Positions 38,171-50,999 of a stretch of 64,000 bases of DNA are shown here, piece by piece (the stretch's first letter is position 1; each line of letters opens with the position of its first letter). The stretch covers positions 93,306,287-93,370,286 of the forward strand of contig CM040428.1 of the NCBI GenBank assembly GCA_022702705.1, given 5' to 3'. The translations under genes were made by a program, and so were the position numbers. The notes under the pieces are model-generated. The model saw only the letters and a program-made list of their open reading frames with translations. It made no database searches and was not told the origin of the DNA. This stretch comes from Papilionanthe hookeriana x Papilionanthe teres (Eukaryota; Streptophyta; Magnoliopsida; Asparagales; Orchidaceae).

Positions 38171-38859
38171 TAATTAGGGAGTGAGAATGTTAGAGGCATA
38201 GAGTGAAAGCAATAAAGAGAACATGAGTGTGAAGAGTGAATGAGATCCACAGAAAGAGGAAAGATTGTGAGGAGAGAAGAGGATTTAAGAAAGAGAATGA
38301 GAGAGAGGGATAAGAGAGAAGAAAAGATTTTAGGAGGGTGAGAATGGAGAGAAAGTGTGAGTGAGGGAGGGAGGAAGAGAAGAGAGATAGAGAGCAAGAG
38401 AGATATATAGATAGAGAGGAAAAGAGTGAGAACAAGAATCGCAAAAGAGAGTGAGAGATAGAGGAGGAAGAGAGAGGGAGGGAGAGAGGGTAAGATAAAG
38501 AGAGCGAAAAGTGTGGAAGAATGTGAGAATTAATGAGATAGAAGACAGAGGATATGAGAAGGATTATAGTTTGAGAGAGAAAGAGAGAGAGTACATGTGA
38601 GGGATAGGGGAGAGAAGGATCGAGAAAAGAGAGATTGTGTGTGTGTGAGAGAGGAAGAGAGTGAGAGAGAAACATTAGATAAAGAGTTAGAGAAGCAAGC
38701 AAGAAAAGAGAAAAAGAGAGAACAGTTAATGAAAGTGAGAGAGGAAGGGAGCAAAGGAGGAAGGGGAGTGTGAGAGAGATATAGGGAGAGAAGGAGAGTG
38801 AGGTAAGATAGAGAAAGTGAGCTAGAGAAAATGAGCAAGAGAGAGTGATAGAAAGAATA

Positions 38860-40440
38860 AGAGAATAAGTGAGAGAATGATAGAAATATGGAGAGAGAGG
38901 AACAACCAATAAGGGAAAGTGGGAATGAGTGTGAGAAAGAGAGAAGAAGCGAGTGAGGGAGTAAGAGTGAGAGTGAAATTAAAGAGAGTGAAGGAGTGAG
39001 GAGGGGAGAGAGTTACAAAGGGAGAGAGAAATAGAGAGAATACAGAGTGAGGAAAGAGAGGGAGAGAGAAAGGAAACTAGAGAGACATAGAGAGCATAAA
39101 AAAGAGGAGGAAGGAAGGGAGGGTGAGAAAGTAATAAAAATTGAGAGAGAAGATGGAAGAAGAGAGAGAAGAGAGAGAATAGAGAGAGAGAGAATGAGAG
39201 GAAGGGAGAGAGTTAGATTGATGGATATAGAATATAAAGAGTGAATAAAGAGATAGAACAGAAAGTAAGAGAGAGCTAGAGAGCAAGAAAAAGAAGCATA
39301 ATAGAGAGTGAGACATTGTGAGAAAGGGAGAGTGCAAGAAAGAGAGAGATAGAGGGAAAGAAAGTGAAAGGGGAGATAGATGGAGAGCGTTAAAAAGACT
39401 GAATTGAGAAAAGGAGTGAGAGAGGGGAGAGAAAGAAAGATTTAAGAGAGAGATAAGAAGTGAGAGAGGAGGCGAGAGCAAGCGATAGCAAGATTGAGAT
39501 AGGGCGAGAGATTATGCAATGAGTAAGAAGGAAAGGATAGAAGGAGATGGAGAGGGAGAGAGATTGATACATAGCGAGGGGGAGAATAAGGGAGAAAGAA
39601 TGAGGGAGAGTGAGGAGAATGGGTGAGGAAGAGTGACAGAGATGTAGAGATGTTAAAAGCAAGAGACGAGGGCAATAGAGAGAGGGAGTGAGAAAGAGCG
39701 AGGAAAATAAGAGGGAGAGAGAGGGACTCAATGAGGAGTCCAATAGAAGCGAGAGAGAAGAGTAGGGAGAGAGCGAGAAAGAGAGGGATGTAGAGATTGA
39801 TGAGGGAGGGATCAAGGAGGAAAGAGAGACCCATGAGATAAAATAAGAAGAATGAGATGGATATGATGGGAAGAGAGAGCAATATGTGAGAGAAACTGCG
39901 AGTGAGTGTGTTAGAGAGGGAGAGTGTGAGCGAGTGAGATGAGGGAGAGATGGAGTGCAGGAAAGAGAGATGAGAGGGTGATAGAAGAAAGAGTAAGAGT
40001 GAGAGATAGAGAGGGAAAGCAAGAGAGCATGAAAATAATAGAGAGATTAAATAGAGAGAGAGAACAAAAGAAAAGTAAAGCCGCAGATCAAGAGTGAAAT
40101 TGTGAGTGGGAGAGACAGAGGGAGGGTGAGATAGAAATATAGAAAGAAGAGAGACTCAAGGAAGGGAGGATGAGAGAGGGAGATATAAAGGGTATATGGA
40201 GATAGCAAGAAGGCAATAGAGAGAGACATTGAATTAATGAAAGAGGGAGAGAGGGAGTGAGGAAGAGAGTGAGAGATAGCTGGAGAGAAAGAGTGACTAA
40301 AGTGATAAGAGAGAGTGATAAAATGAACAAGGGTGTGTGTGTTTGAGAGAGAAAGAGAGGAAAAAAGTGATAAAGCATAAATAGAGAAAAGGCAGGGAGA
40401 GAGTGAGAAAGAGAGGGACAAAGGGAGGGAGTGAGTGAGA
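38860..40440. repeat. Segmental duplication B, copy 2
   Basis: The partner of 30940-32470. It differs by small indels, by substitutions and by loss of some GA units. Both copies contain a module A copy (here near 39815) followed by the AATTAATGAAAGA module. Confidence 0.82.
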
Positions 40441-42611
40441 TTGAAAAGAATGAGAGGAGAGAGGAAGGCAGGAGAGAGAAGAGAGTGATAGAAGATATAG
40501 AGAGAAAGTTTGAATGATGGAGAGAGTGGGTAGAGAATGAGATTTTTTGGGGATGAATTGGAAGAGAGTGTGAGGGAGAGAGTGTGTAGGAGAGAAAGTG
40601 AGAGCGAGAGAGGCAAAGAAAGCGAGGGAGGGAAGGAAGCAAGAGAGGGAGAGAGGGAGAAACACGAGAGTAGAGAGAGAGCAATCGAACAAAAAGGGAG
40701 AGAGTGAACTTGACCGAGAAAGAGACAAGAAGTGAGGGAGTAAGAGCAAAGTAAAACTGGAAGAGAGAGGAAGAGGAGGGAGAAAGTGAGGGGAGTGCGA
40801 GAGAGAAATATAGTGAAGAGAGAGTAAGGGAAGAGATAACGTGAGAGAGGGAGGGAGCGAACGAGTTGAGAAAAGTGTAAATGAGAAAAGAGAGCAAGAG
40901 AGGGAATGAGAGAGATATATATATAAAACGAGAGGGGGAGAGGGAGTGAATGAGTGATTGCTGGAGGAGAGGTAGATAGGAGTTTGATAGCGAGGGAGGC
41001 ATAAAGGGAGGGAAGGAGGCATTAAAAGAGGGCAGGATTGAGGAGGTAAGAGAGATGTAAGCGAGCGAAAATAATAAATAATGAGATGGATATAGAGGAG
41101 AGTAAGATGTGAAAGTAATCGAGAGATTGTGTTCGAGGTAGTGGAGAGTGAGAGATGAAAAAAAAGAGTGAACAAAGTGAGAGAAGAGAGGAGATAAAAT
41201 TATAATCAAGAGAGAGATAGAGAGGGCAAATGAGAGCCAAGAAAAATAAAGAATGATTAAATAAGAGAGTGGGATACGGTGAGGTAAGAGAGGAGTGCAA
41301 GAAAGTGAATGAAGAGTGAGCGAGAGGGAGAGATGGAGAGAGGGTAAGGTAGAAATAGATTAAAAAAGAGTTAGGGGAGAGAGGGAGTAAGAGTGCGAGT
41401 GAAACTGAAAAGAGAGAGAGGGTAAAAGGGGGATGGGGGAAGGAAGCAAGAACAAGGGAGGGAGGGGGGAGGAAGATTGAGAGGAGAGAGAGAGAGATGA
41501 AAGCAAATTAAGTGAGAGTGAGTGAGAGAGAGCGAACATAGAACTTGAAAGAGGCCAGGGAGAGAGGGAGTAAGAGAATAGAGGTGAAAGAATAGAGCGT
41601 GAGAGAGTGAGGGAAGAGATAACGTGGGAGAGGGAGATAACGATCGAGTAGAGAAAAGGTAAGTGAGAGAAGAGAGGCTAGAGAGATGAAATTAGAGAGA
41701 TATATGTAGAAAGATGGCGGGAGAGAGAGTGAATGAGCGAGCAAGAGGAGAGGGAGAGAGGAATTAGATAGCAGGGTGGCATAATGTGAGGAAGGAAGAT
41801 TGAAAGAGAAAAGGATCGAGGAGGTAAGAGAGATATATGAGCAAAAATAATAAATAATGAGATGGATATGCGGGGAGGGAGCATGTTAAAATCAATTGAG
41901 AGAGTTTGTGTGAGGGAGGGGAGGAGAGATAGTGGAAGAGAATGAGTGAATAAAGAGAGAGAGAAGAGAGGGAGTTAGAATTATGAGCAAGGGAGAGATG
42001 AGTGGGGCAAAATGAGAGCAAAGCAACAATACAGAGAGATGAAATAGAGAGTGAGAGAGCACAAGAGAGGGAGGGAAGAAAGGGATTGAAGAGTGAAATG
42101 GAGGGAGAGATGGAGAGAGGGTAAGGCTGGAAATAGAAAGAGAAGAGAGACTCAAGATATAGTGAGTAAGAGGTAGTGAGAGGGAGATATGTAGGGTGAT
42201 ATGGAGAGGATGGAGGGAGAGAGGGAGCTAGAGAATAAAGAGCAAGAGAGTGAACGATGGAGTGCAAGAGAAAAATATATAAATAATGTGGGAGAGAGTA
42301 AGAATAAGGAAAGAGAGAGAGATATTGAGAGACATGGAGAGAGTGAGGGAGGGAGTGAAAGAGTAGGGGGAGAAAGGAAGATGTGTGAGAGAATGTGAGA
42401 ATTAATGAGAGAGAGCAAAGAGGTAGAGAGAGAAAGACAGAGAGAGCTAAGAGTGGGATTGAAAGAGAGAGAAATATAGAGAGAGGGAGAGAGTGTGTGA
42501 GGGATAGCGAGAGAAAGAGAGAGAATAAGAGGGCAATATACGAGATAGAGATATAATAAATATGCGAGAGAGAGCATTAGTGTAAAGAAAACAATAAAGA
42601 GATATGAGGGA

Positions 42612-44230
42612 CCTACTTCCTCTCTTATGTCTTTCTGTTCTCTATTCTCTCTTCCTCGCTTTCTCTTCATCACTTCCTTTCTCTCTTTCATTCTCTCTTT
42701 CTTTTACTAATGCTTTTTCCCTTCCTCACTCATTCTGTGTCTCTTACACTCCCTCACTCCCCCCTAAATTTCACTAACACACTTTCTCTCTCTAGCCCCC
42801 CTTCTTGCCTTTTTGTCTTTTACATTATCTATCTCTTTCACTCTCACGACCAGATTCTAAATTCCCTCTTTATTTTCCTCTCGCCACAATCCTCCCACAC
42901 TCTCCACCGCCTCTCCTACTTTTATCTAGCTCCTCGCTCCTCTCTCTCTCTCTCTTTTGCTACGAGTTATCCCCCTCTCTTTTCTATATCTCTCTCTTTA
43001 TGCCCCTTCTCCATGGCATCCTCCCTATCGTTCTTTCTCTGTCCTCTTACATTCTCTCACTTTTTCTCTCTCAATTATTTAGTTCCCTTATTTGCTCTCT
43101 TTTGTCTCTTCCCCTTGCTCTACATTTTCTTTCTGCTTTTCTTTCCTCTCTCTCACCTTCTTCTCTTCTCCTATCTCACTCTCACTCCCTCTCCCCCACA
43201 CTATCTCCTTCTCATCTCCTCCCTCTCTCTTCATCTCTAGACCTTCCATAATCTATATGTATGTATATTCTTTCCCTCTCAAATATCTATCTCCCTATTT
43301 ATTTTTCTCCCACTCTCTCACTTGTTATATTCCTCACTTATTTTTGTCTCTCTCTTACTTATATTATGATGGTCTCTCGTCTCTCATTTTTTTCTTACCA
43401 TCTTTCACCCACACCATTCTCTCTTACTCTCATCTTTCTTTCACTCCATCTCACTTCCTCTCTCTTCCTTAATATCCTTCCTTCCTTTCTCATTCTCTCT
43501 ATTAAATTTCACTTACTTTATTTTTTGCACTCTTTCTCTCACCCCTTTCTTTGTCTTTCTCTCTCTCTCGCTCTCTCAATCTCCCCTCCTCTCGCTCTAC
43601 CTCTCTATCACCGTCTCCCCTCTTCTCTCACTCTCTCTCCCCAATTTCTCTCTCACTCACTTTGCCTTTTTGTCACTCCTTCCCTCATTTCATTATAGTC
43701 ACTCCTTCTTTCTCACTTTGTTATCTCTCTATCACTTTCACTTATACTATTGCTCCATCTTCTAACTACTTATATTCATCCACACTTTCACTCTCTCTTC
43801 TCTCCCTCCCTCCCTCCCATTCTCACTTACGCTTCCTCTATCCGTCTCACTCACTCTCTCCCTCTATCCCTTCCCTTCCCTTCCTCTCCTTTTATAACTC
43901 CTCTCTAACTCCTTATCATCTCATTCGCTCTCCCTCTCTCCTTCACAAAATCTCTTCGATTTATTTTCTCCAAAGACTTACTTCCTCTCACACTATCTCT
44001 CCTCTTCGCTCGCTCTCTCTTCAATCTTTCTCATGACCTTCTTTACCTCTCATTATTTCGTTTACTCATGCTATCTCTTATACTCTCTATTAAATCTCTT
44101 CTCACTGCTTGCCTCTACGTTGCCTTAATCCTTCCTCTCTCTCTCACTCTATCCCTAGCTCTCTCTAGCTCTCCCTATTTCATTCTCTTCATCCCCAACT
44201 TTCTATCAAGCCTGCATCCCTCCCAATGTC
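42612..44230 (-). repeat. Pyrimidine-strand satellite block 7
   Basis: About 1.6 kb of CT-rich + strand entered directly from GA at 42611. It is more diverged than the other CT blocks and I recognised fewer shared modules in it. It ends near TCCGGA at 44229-44234, where GCATCCCTCC meets GGATGGAGAG. No gene is supported. Confidence 0.88.
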
Positions 44231-46336
44231 CGGATGGAGAGAAAAAGGGAGAGATTGTGTGTGAGAAATAGAAAAGAAGAGAGGAAGGGACAAACAGAGA
44301 GGAAAGAGAGAAATACGAGAAAGAGTTAGAGAAGAGCGACCAACTACAGAAAGAATGCAAATAAATAGTAAGAATGAGAGAGCAAAGTAGGAAGAGAAAG
44401 AGTGAGATAAAGGGAGAAAAGGAGAGTGAGGGGGCTGTAGAGAAAGAAAAAGTGAGCAAGGGGGAGAATTGTGAGAATGAGAGAAAATGAGAGAGAGCAA
44501 TGAAGAGTGAGGAAGAGAAAGAGTGAGCTGTGGAGGGCAAGTGGAGAGAACTTAAGAGAGAGGGAAAGGGAGGGAAGTGAGATAACAGAAAGTGAGAGTG
44601 TAGGAAAGAGTGAGAAGAGTAAGAGAAGTTGACACAAACACAGAGAGTGAGTGCAAGATAATAGAAATAAGAGAGAGAATAGAGATTGTGAAAGAGATAA
44701 AGAGAGGGAATAAGAGTAAGAGGAAGTCAAGAAAAAGAGGGCGGAAGAGAGAGTAAGAGAAAGGGTGCAAGAGTGAATGATAGATGGAGTAAGAGAGAGA
44801 GGGAGTGAAAGGGTGAGAGTGCAATAGAGAAAGAGGGAGAGAGAGGAGAGAATGAGAGCAAGAATGATGCTGAAATTAAAGAGAGCATAGGGAGCCAAGA
44901 CGTGTGAGAGACAAAAAGAGAATGAAATCGAGAAATGATAAAGAGAGTGAGGTAAGAGAGGGATAGAGAGAGAACAGAGAGCGGAATAAGTGGAGGGAGG
45001 AAAAGTAATAAATAATAAGAGAGAAGAGGAAGAGAGCAAGAGATAGAGAATGAGAGGAAGGTAGTAGAGATTAAGTGATGGATATGGGGAGACAAAGAGA
45101 GAGAAAAGAGAGGAAGAGAGAGCAATGAAGTAGAGAGAACATGCTCGAGAGTGAGAGACATATGAGAAAGGAAGAGAGGGAGAAACATAGATAGAGGAAA
45201 AGAGTAAAGAGAGTGATAAGATAGCAAGGGATAGTAATAAAGTGAGAGAGAAAGAGAGAAAGAATAGAGAGTGATAGAGATATTAAGAAAGAGTGAGAGT
45301 GAGAAAGAGAGAGAGATAGAGGGCAAGAGTAAGGGAGAGAGTGAGAGATTGGAGACCTTATGGGAGAGAGAAAGAATGAAAGATTGCAGAGGGAGAGAGG
45401 AGAAGTGAGAGAGGAAACGATATTGATCAAGATGGAGATAAGAGCAAGAGGGCGTGAGTGGAGGGGGGAGAGAGTGAGAGAGATTGAGATAGAGAGAGTG
45501 GGAGGGTGAGAAGTGGAATGGAGAGAGGGGAAATAAAGAAATGAGGGAGAGTGAGAGAGATATAGAAAGAAAATAAAGCGAGAGAAAGGGGTAAAACAGA
45601 AATAGAGAGAGTGAAAAGAGAGTATGAGTGGTGAAAAAGAAAAGAGATAGAGACAGCGACAGAGAGAGAGAACAGAGAGAAGAGAAAATGAGAGAAGAGA
45701 GATAAAGAGAGAGTGAAATCGAGAGAGCAATGCAGAAAATGAGAGTGTAAGGAGGGAGATAGATTAAGTGCAAGAGGAGAGCAAAGAGTGATGGGGAAAG
45801 GAGAAAAGAGGGAAGGAGGGAGGGATTGAGATTGGGAGGGAGAGTAAGAGGATGAGTTAAAAGGAGAGAAATGGGGAGATGGAGAGGGACAGACGAAAGA
45901 GGAGAACATGGTTGGGAGGGGTAAAGAAAGGGAGAGAATGAGAGAGAGGGGATGAGAGAGAGGGCGAGAGAAAGGGAGAGGGAGACAAGAGAGAAATAGA
46001 GAAAATGAAAGTGAGAGAAAGAGAGCAAGAGAGAGAGTGAATGAGAGAGAGTTATAAGAAAATGAGAGGGGAAAGATAGTGGAGCGAATAAGTGAGTACA
46101 AGAGAGAGAGGAGAGAGAAAGAGAGGGAGGGTCAGATTGAAAAAGAGAGGCATCGAGGAGGAAGGAGAGATGTATGAGAGAAAATAACAACAATGAGATG
46201 TACGAGACAGAGCAAGATGTGACAGCAATCGAGAGATTGTTTGTGAGGGAGGCAAGGAGAGAGTGTGTGATGATAGTAGGAGAGAAAGAGCGAGTAAAAG
46301 ATATTCTGATAGATAAGAAATATGAGATAGAGAGCG
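44231..46336 (+). repeat. Purine-strand satellite block 8
   Basis: About 2.1 kb of GA-rich + strand, with the module containing GGGAGCCAAGA near 44890 and a module A copy near 46145. It ends abruptly at the 7.6 kb island after GATAGAGAGCG. The interrupted module resumes at 53905. Confidence 0.9.
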
Positions 46337-46546
46337 TGTCGGCATATTTTTAGGTTGTGTGTTTTATTTTGAAAAGGGGTCGCCTAACGTAAGTTGTCGG
46401 CTAATTTTTAATTTAGTTTAAATAAATAATTTGAAAAGTAGTATTTGATTTTGAAAATAATTTTAAATTTGAAGATTTTAAGATATGAAATCAAACCGAT
46501 CTCACATCCCAAATAGTTTATATAAACGAGCACCACACCACAAACC

Positions 46547-46574
46547 GTGTATCTATCCCTAAGGATAGATACAC
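46547..46574. repeat. Perfect 12 bp hairpin near the island left end
   Basis: GTGTATCTATCC (46547-46558) pairs perfectly with GGATAGATACAC (46563-46574) around the 4-base loop CTAA. It is about 210 bases inside the left end. Its role is unknown. It has no T-run that would make it look like a terminator. Confidence 0.9.
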
Positions 46575-47070
46575 TGCTTGATGGTGGGGCTCGATTAAAT
46601 AAACTAGAAGATTTGTGACATCCGTTTGGTCTGCGAACCAATTTTATAAGCCGACAAATTCCCTCGCTTAATATGAAAGCATTAAACGAGGTTTATATTA
46701 CACGGGTTCTTTAAAATTTCCTATAAGGGCAAGCCCTTATAGTAAATTACATCTTAAGTGACGGGAATCACCTAAGAAAACTCTCGATAATAATCAATAA
46801 TTCTGCTCTCAAGGATTTCAAAGTTTAAGTTTTCAAAGGATTGAATTCTGGAATTTCAATAGGGAATGGATCAAGTTTAGAACATTTTGTTTTGAGAATT
46901 CAAAGGAAGAAAGGTAGGAGAAATCACAGATTCGAAGTGAACTTCGGTAATTTCCCGACTATCCTATTATTTGGCTTGGATTTAGGAAAAGTCCTAATGT
47001 TATTTAACATTTCAGTCTTGCCAAAATTAGGGCTTATATTTATATGATAGAATCATACAAACAGCCTCGA

Positions 47071-47215
47071 AGATGTGAGGGTTTATGTCGTATCAGACGA
47101 CTACCTCGGAATCCTAAGACCGGTTAGGGCTTAATTTGCAATGCAAATGCCTAACGAAGAGTTGAGGATTTATGTTGCACTAGGCAAACTACCTCGAAGT
47201 CCTATGGCTTGGTTA
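47071..47215. repeat. Imperfect tandem pair, period about 87 bp
   Basis: Unit 1 (47071-47125) and unit 2 (47158-47215) share GAGG-TTTATGT, then ACTACCTCG-A, TCCTA and GGTTA. Each is about 56 bases and they are separated by about 32 bases. They are too diverged to be recent. Confidence 0.6.
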
Positions 47216-47825
47216 TTTAATTCTATGAAAGCTTTGCTGAAGTAGACCCGAGTTTTGCTGATGACGATAGCCGTGCTGCCCACCATGCTCCGAGCTCCTT
47301 GTTGTTGTAGAGGTTTAGTTTTAGAAATCATAAATCAGGGGATGAGAAAAGTGTTTTGGTTTAGAGAAAATCTTAATTTCCAAGTGTTTTCAATATTTTA
47401 ATTAAAACAAATCTTAAAGTTGATTATAACGACACCGGTTAAGATCCCACGGTTCCATCCTTCCGGCATCATTATTTTTATCGGATTCACTTAGTCCAGA
47501 TGAATTTGCTAAACTCAACTGAATGAGTTCCACACTTTCATTTAGACCGTGGGAAATCCCGTTAGCAACACGTAGGTTACATCATCCTAGGTATTCCCGA
47601 TCATCCAACAGGACGTTTTAATTTAGTTGTAATTGTAGTTTTGTGTTCTGTTTGTGATTAAATTTTGAGTTGTTTTATATTTTGAAATGTTGTAGCGGTG
47701 AATTTTATCTTGCAATGACTTTTAACTTAGTTTTGGTTTCAGTTTTAGGGACTATCCTAGAGGTGTGGGTTTTCATGCAACAGTTGTTTATCATGCAAGA
47801 AAAGTAAGTGCGATGCGATTAAATA

Positions 47826-47875
47826 AATTGCAATAATGTAAATTGCAAGAAAGTAAATTGCAATAAAATAAAAGC
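47826..47875. repeat. AAATTGCAA tandem repeats
   Basis: Three consecutive units of AAATTGCAA (the first preceded by ATA, the next two by GTA) with short A-rich spacers. They lie just before AAAGCGTACCTGGAGGGTCT. Confidence 0.8.
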
Positions 47876-48448
47876 GTACCTGGAGGGTCTTCCCGTCATC
47901 CCAAGCTGCACTTAAGACACAATTAGAATATTTAAGCAAGTTCCTAGGTAAAGCTAAGGGAAGGGTTATGGTTTTCTACCAAATTCCTAATCCTATAGCT
48001 AGTCATTTCCTATGACGTCTAGGTTCCTTGTGTTTTTGTTTGAAGACGATTTTCTTCATCAAAGAACAATTAAGTTCAATTGTTCTTATGAACATCCTAT
48101 CATATCGAGGAAGTGCTTAAGGTAAATCTTAAACATCTTTTCAATATTTCTAGGATTGTTTTAAGTCCAAATGAATTCAATTACACAAATGAATTAATCG
48201 TCCGAGGTTTAGTTAAGTTTTGTTATTATCTTACTCAGTGAACTAGGATGTTTGAATGTCCTATAAGTGAAGTAACATTTCATTTAATATTCTGTTTAGG
48301 AGTTATGACAACTAAAGCTTTCGAGGGTAAATTTGTGTTCAAATGGTTTGTGATTTAGTTTAATTTCAATTAATGGGTTTAAATTTGGAATAGTGTTCAA
48401 GTTATTTTAGATTTATTTTGAATTCTTTATGTCTTTGGTGATGTTATA

Positions 48449-48908
48449 TTTAATTCAATTTAATTTAATTTAATTTAATTTAATTTAATTTTAATTTAAT
48501 TTAATTCAATTTAATTCAATTTAGTTTGATTTGATGTTAAATTAATTTAATTTGATTTGATTTAATTTCCTTTAATTTAATTTAATTTGATTTAATTTTA
48601 ATTTAATTTAATTTAATTTAATTTAATTTAATTAATTTAATTTAATTTTATTTAATTTGTTTTAACTTAATTTAATTTAAATTTGATTTTATTTATTTAA
48701 TTTAATTTAATTTAATTTAATTTAATTTAATCTTTAATTTAATTTTACTTTTAATTTTAATTTAATTTAATTTAATTTAATTTAATTTAATTTTAATTTT
48801 AATTTAATTTAATTTAATCTTTTAATTTAATTTAATTTAATTTAATTTAATTTAATTTAATTTAATTTACTTAATTTAATTTAATTTTAAATTTAATTTT
48901 ATTTTTAA
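48449..48908. repeat. (TTTAA)n microsatellite, about 460 bp
   Basis: A long pentanucleotide array, mostly TTTAA in register, with scattered one-base changes (TTCAA, TTGAT, TTTTAA). It is the longest near-perfect simple repeat in the window. Frequent T insertions shift the register. Confidence 0.92.
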
Positions 48909-50715
48909 CTTTAATTGAAATTTTAAAAGAGTTTAATAATTTAACTTTAGTTTAATGATTAAGTCTTTTAATATTTTAAATTTGAGTTATCATTTTAATT
49001 AAGAATTGAATATTAATGAGGTGATTATTTTAGGGATTTTTAAATTAAAGAATAAATCTCTTCCTAACAATATCCCTATTTTAATAATTCCAATTTTATT
49101 ATTCTTCCCAAATTTAATCAATTATTTAATTAAGGTTTATTTCAATTATTTTAAATTGTTTAATGGGTTTCTACCCTTTAATTATTTAAATTTCAATCAT
49201 CCAAATCAGATTAAGATCAAATATTTTACTTGTTAATTTTATTAAACCTAAAGTTTTAATTAAGGGTTAAAATTTTAATTACCACTTTGCCCTTCAAGCT
49301 TAATAATTTCATAACTCACTAAATTGAGCTCAAATGAACTTGAAATTTTTATGTGACTTCACTCATATGTCAATAAAGACATGAGAGGAGAAAATGTGAT
49401 TTTTCTGTATTTAATTTATTTATATAATTATTTTTGGTAGAAAATAGAGATTTCCAAGGAAAATTTAATAACATGACCAAGGGAAAGTTTCTGTCCTTAA
49501 GAAAATTATGGGAAATTCCTAATGACCAGAGGACCACTTGGACCAATTTTGGTGATTTTTTTGAGTTATATTATTTTTATTATAATTATTTTAAGTTTTG
49601 GAGTGTTAATTAATTTAAAAATAAAATAAATGTTGAAAAATGAATTTTATATTTTTTAAAAATCTCTCTGATATCAAGGAAATGAGAGAATCAATTTTTG
49701 TAATTTTCTGATTTTTCTATGATTTATTATAATTATTCTAGTGAAAATGCTAGAAAATACATTTTTTTTAATTTTAAAATTACCCTAGGGCTTTAAAATT
49801 TAATATCTCATTAAATAGACCTAAGAAAAATATGGGGTTTGTTCCTAAGTGATTAAAATTCAAAATGTGACATTTTGGTGAATTTTATTATTTTTGCGAT
49901 TTTTATTATTTTTTAATTATTAAAAATATTAAAATAATATTAAAAATCAACTTTTTTAGAAAATTAAAATTTTAATTTTCTTAAATTTCCCTAATATTAG
50001 AGAGGCTCCAAAACCAATTTGGTGAATTTTTGAAAGATATTTTGAAAGTTATGAATTTTTAAAGTTCAAATTGACTAAATAGATTAATCAACCCATTTAA
50101 TAGGGCTAACCAAGTCCAATTGACCTCAAATTTTTATGGTGGGTTCCTCTGATCCTAAAGGTCAATGGAGAATTGATTTCAAGTCAATTTGATGTATGGT
50201 AAGCTCTAATTAATTAGGGATCTATTTTGGGAGTTTAAGCCAATTAAGGTTATTTTAAATGAACTAACTCAAAACCTATTTTTCCTAGGGTCCTCTGGTC
50301 ATAAGGAACATCACCAAATTTTCCTAGAATTTATTTCACAACATGCTAATTATTGGAATTAAAATACTCAAAACAGTAACACTAATTTGAAAAATCAATA
50401 ACTTCTCATAGGGATGGCCTCTGACTTTGGAAAATTCAAGGAATGTTCCTAAATTCAGAGGCTTCAAAAGCCCTATGATCTCATGCCATGGTGAATTTCC
50501 TATATGCATGGAGAATTAAAAGAATGCATACAGTAAATAAATTATTAAAAATAAAATGCTTGATGAAATTAAATGATTTCTTTTCCACATTATTCTCCTC
50601 TGTTCACTGAGCAAGAGGGTATTTTTATTTTATTTTTCTGATTTTCCTACACAAAGTTATGAATTTTTGAAGTTTAGGGAATTAAATAAATAGAAAAATA
50701 CCCTATTTTTCTATT
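48909..50715. other. AT-rich stretch without recognisable gene
   Basis: About 1.8 kb of very AT-rich DNA with many homopolymer A and T runs. The longest open frame (49006-49236 on +, 76 codons, rich in Asn, Ile, Leu and Phe) has no recognisable similarity and is what AT-rich DNA gives by chance. I see nothing else here. Confidence 0.6.
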
Positions 50716-50935
50716 TATCCACGCGGCGCCGCGTCAACCTCGGCAGCTCCGAAACGCCGCGTGTCGCGCCCCCATTCGACGCCTCCATCTGACTCAGCGC
50801 TCCGGGTCCCGCGGTTCACGTACCTTCTCCTGGTCGACGCCATCCGAGCCGTCCGTCCGCGCGTGTATTAAATGGATGGCATCCGTTCATCGTCCCCGAG
50901 CGTCCTCACCCGAGAGCCGTCCACACCAAATCCCT
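50716..50935. other. CpG-rich patch in AT-rich island
   Basis: A sharp local rise in G+C and CpG follows 1.8 kb of AT-rich DNA. It includes the perfect palindrome ACGCGGCGCCGCGT (50721-50734) and CCGTCCGTCCGCGCGTGTAT, followed by TATTAAATGG. This could be a promoter-like or LTR U3/R-like segment, but no transcript boundary can be read from sequence alone. Confidence 0.4.
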
Positions 50936-50999
50936 AATATCTCACTCGATACTCGATGGATTTTCGTGTTCTTATGCTCTATAGATTCTCCTTGAGAAG

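Larger units (their letters stand above)
28061..42610 (+). repeat. Purine-strand satellite block 6
   Basis: The largest block, about 14.5 kb of GA-rich + strand. It contains at least eight module A copies (near 28515, 30655, 31850, 34375, 34650, 39815, 41035 and 41815), anchor C at 38122-38170, and a segmental duplication (30940-32470 with 38860-40440). Module A spacing ranges from about 275 bases to several kilobases, so no single fixed higher-order unit is visible. No gene is supported. Confidence 0.9.

Noticed and set aside
46547..46574. Rho-independent terminator
   Set aside because: The stem is strong but the loop and flank lack a U-run, and the context is not bacterial.
46841..47047. 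68-codon frame at the island left side
   Set aside because: Short, AT-rich, no recognisable motif, and overlaps noncoding repeats.
48449..48908. Replication origin based on AT-richness
   Set aside because: AT-richness alone is not evidence, and no origin motif or initiator site is visible.
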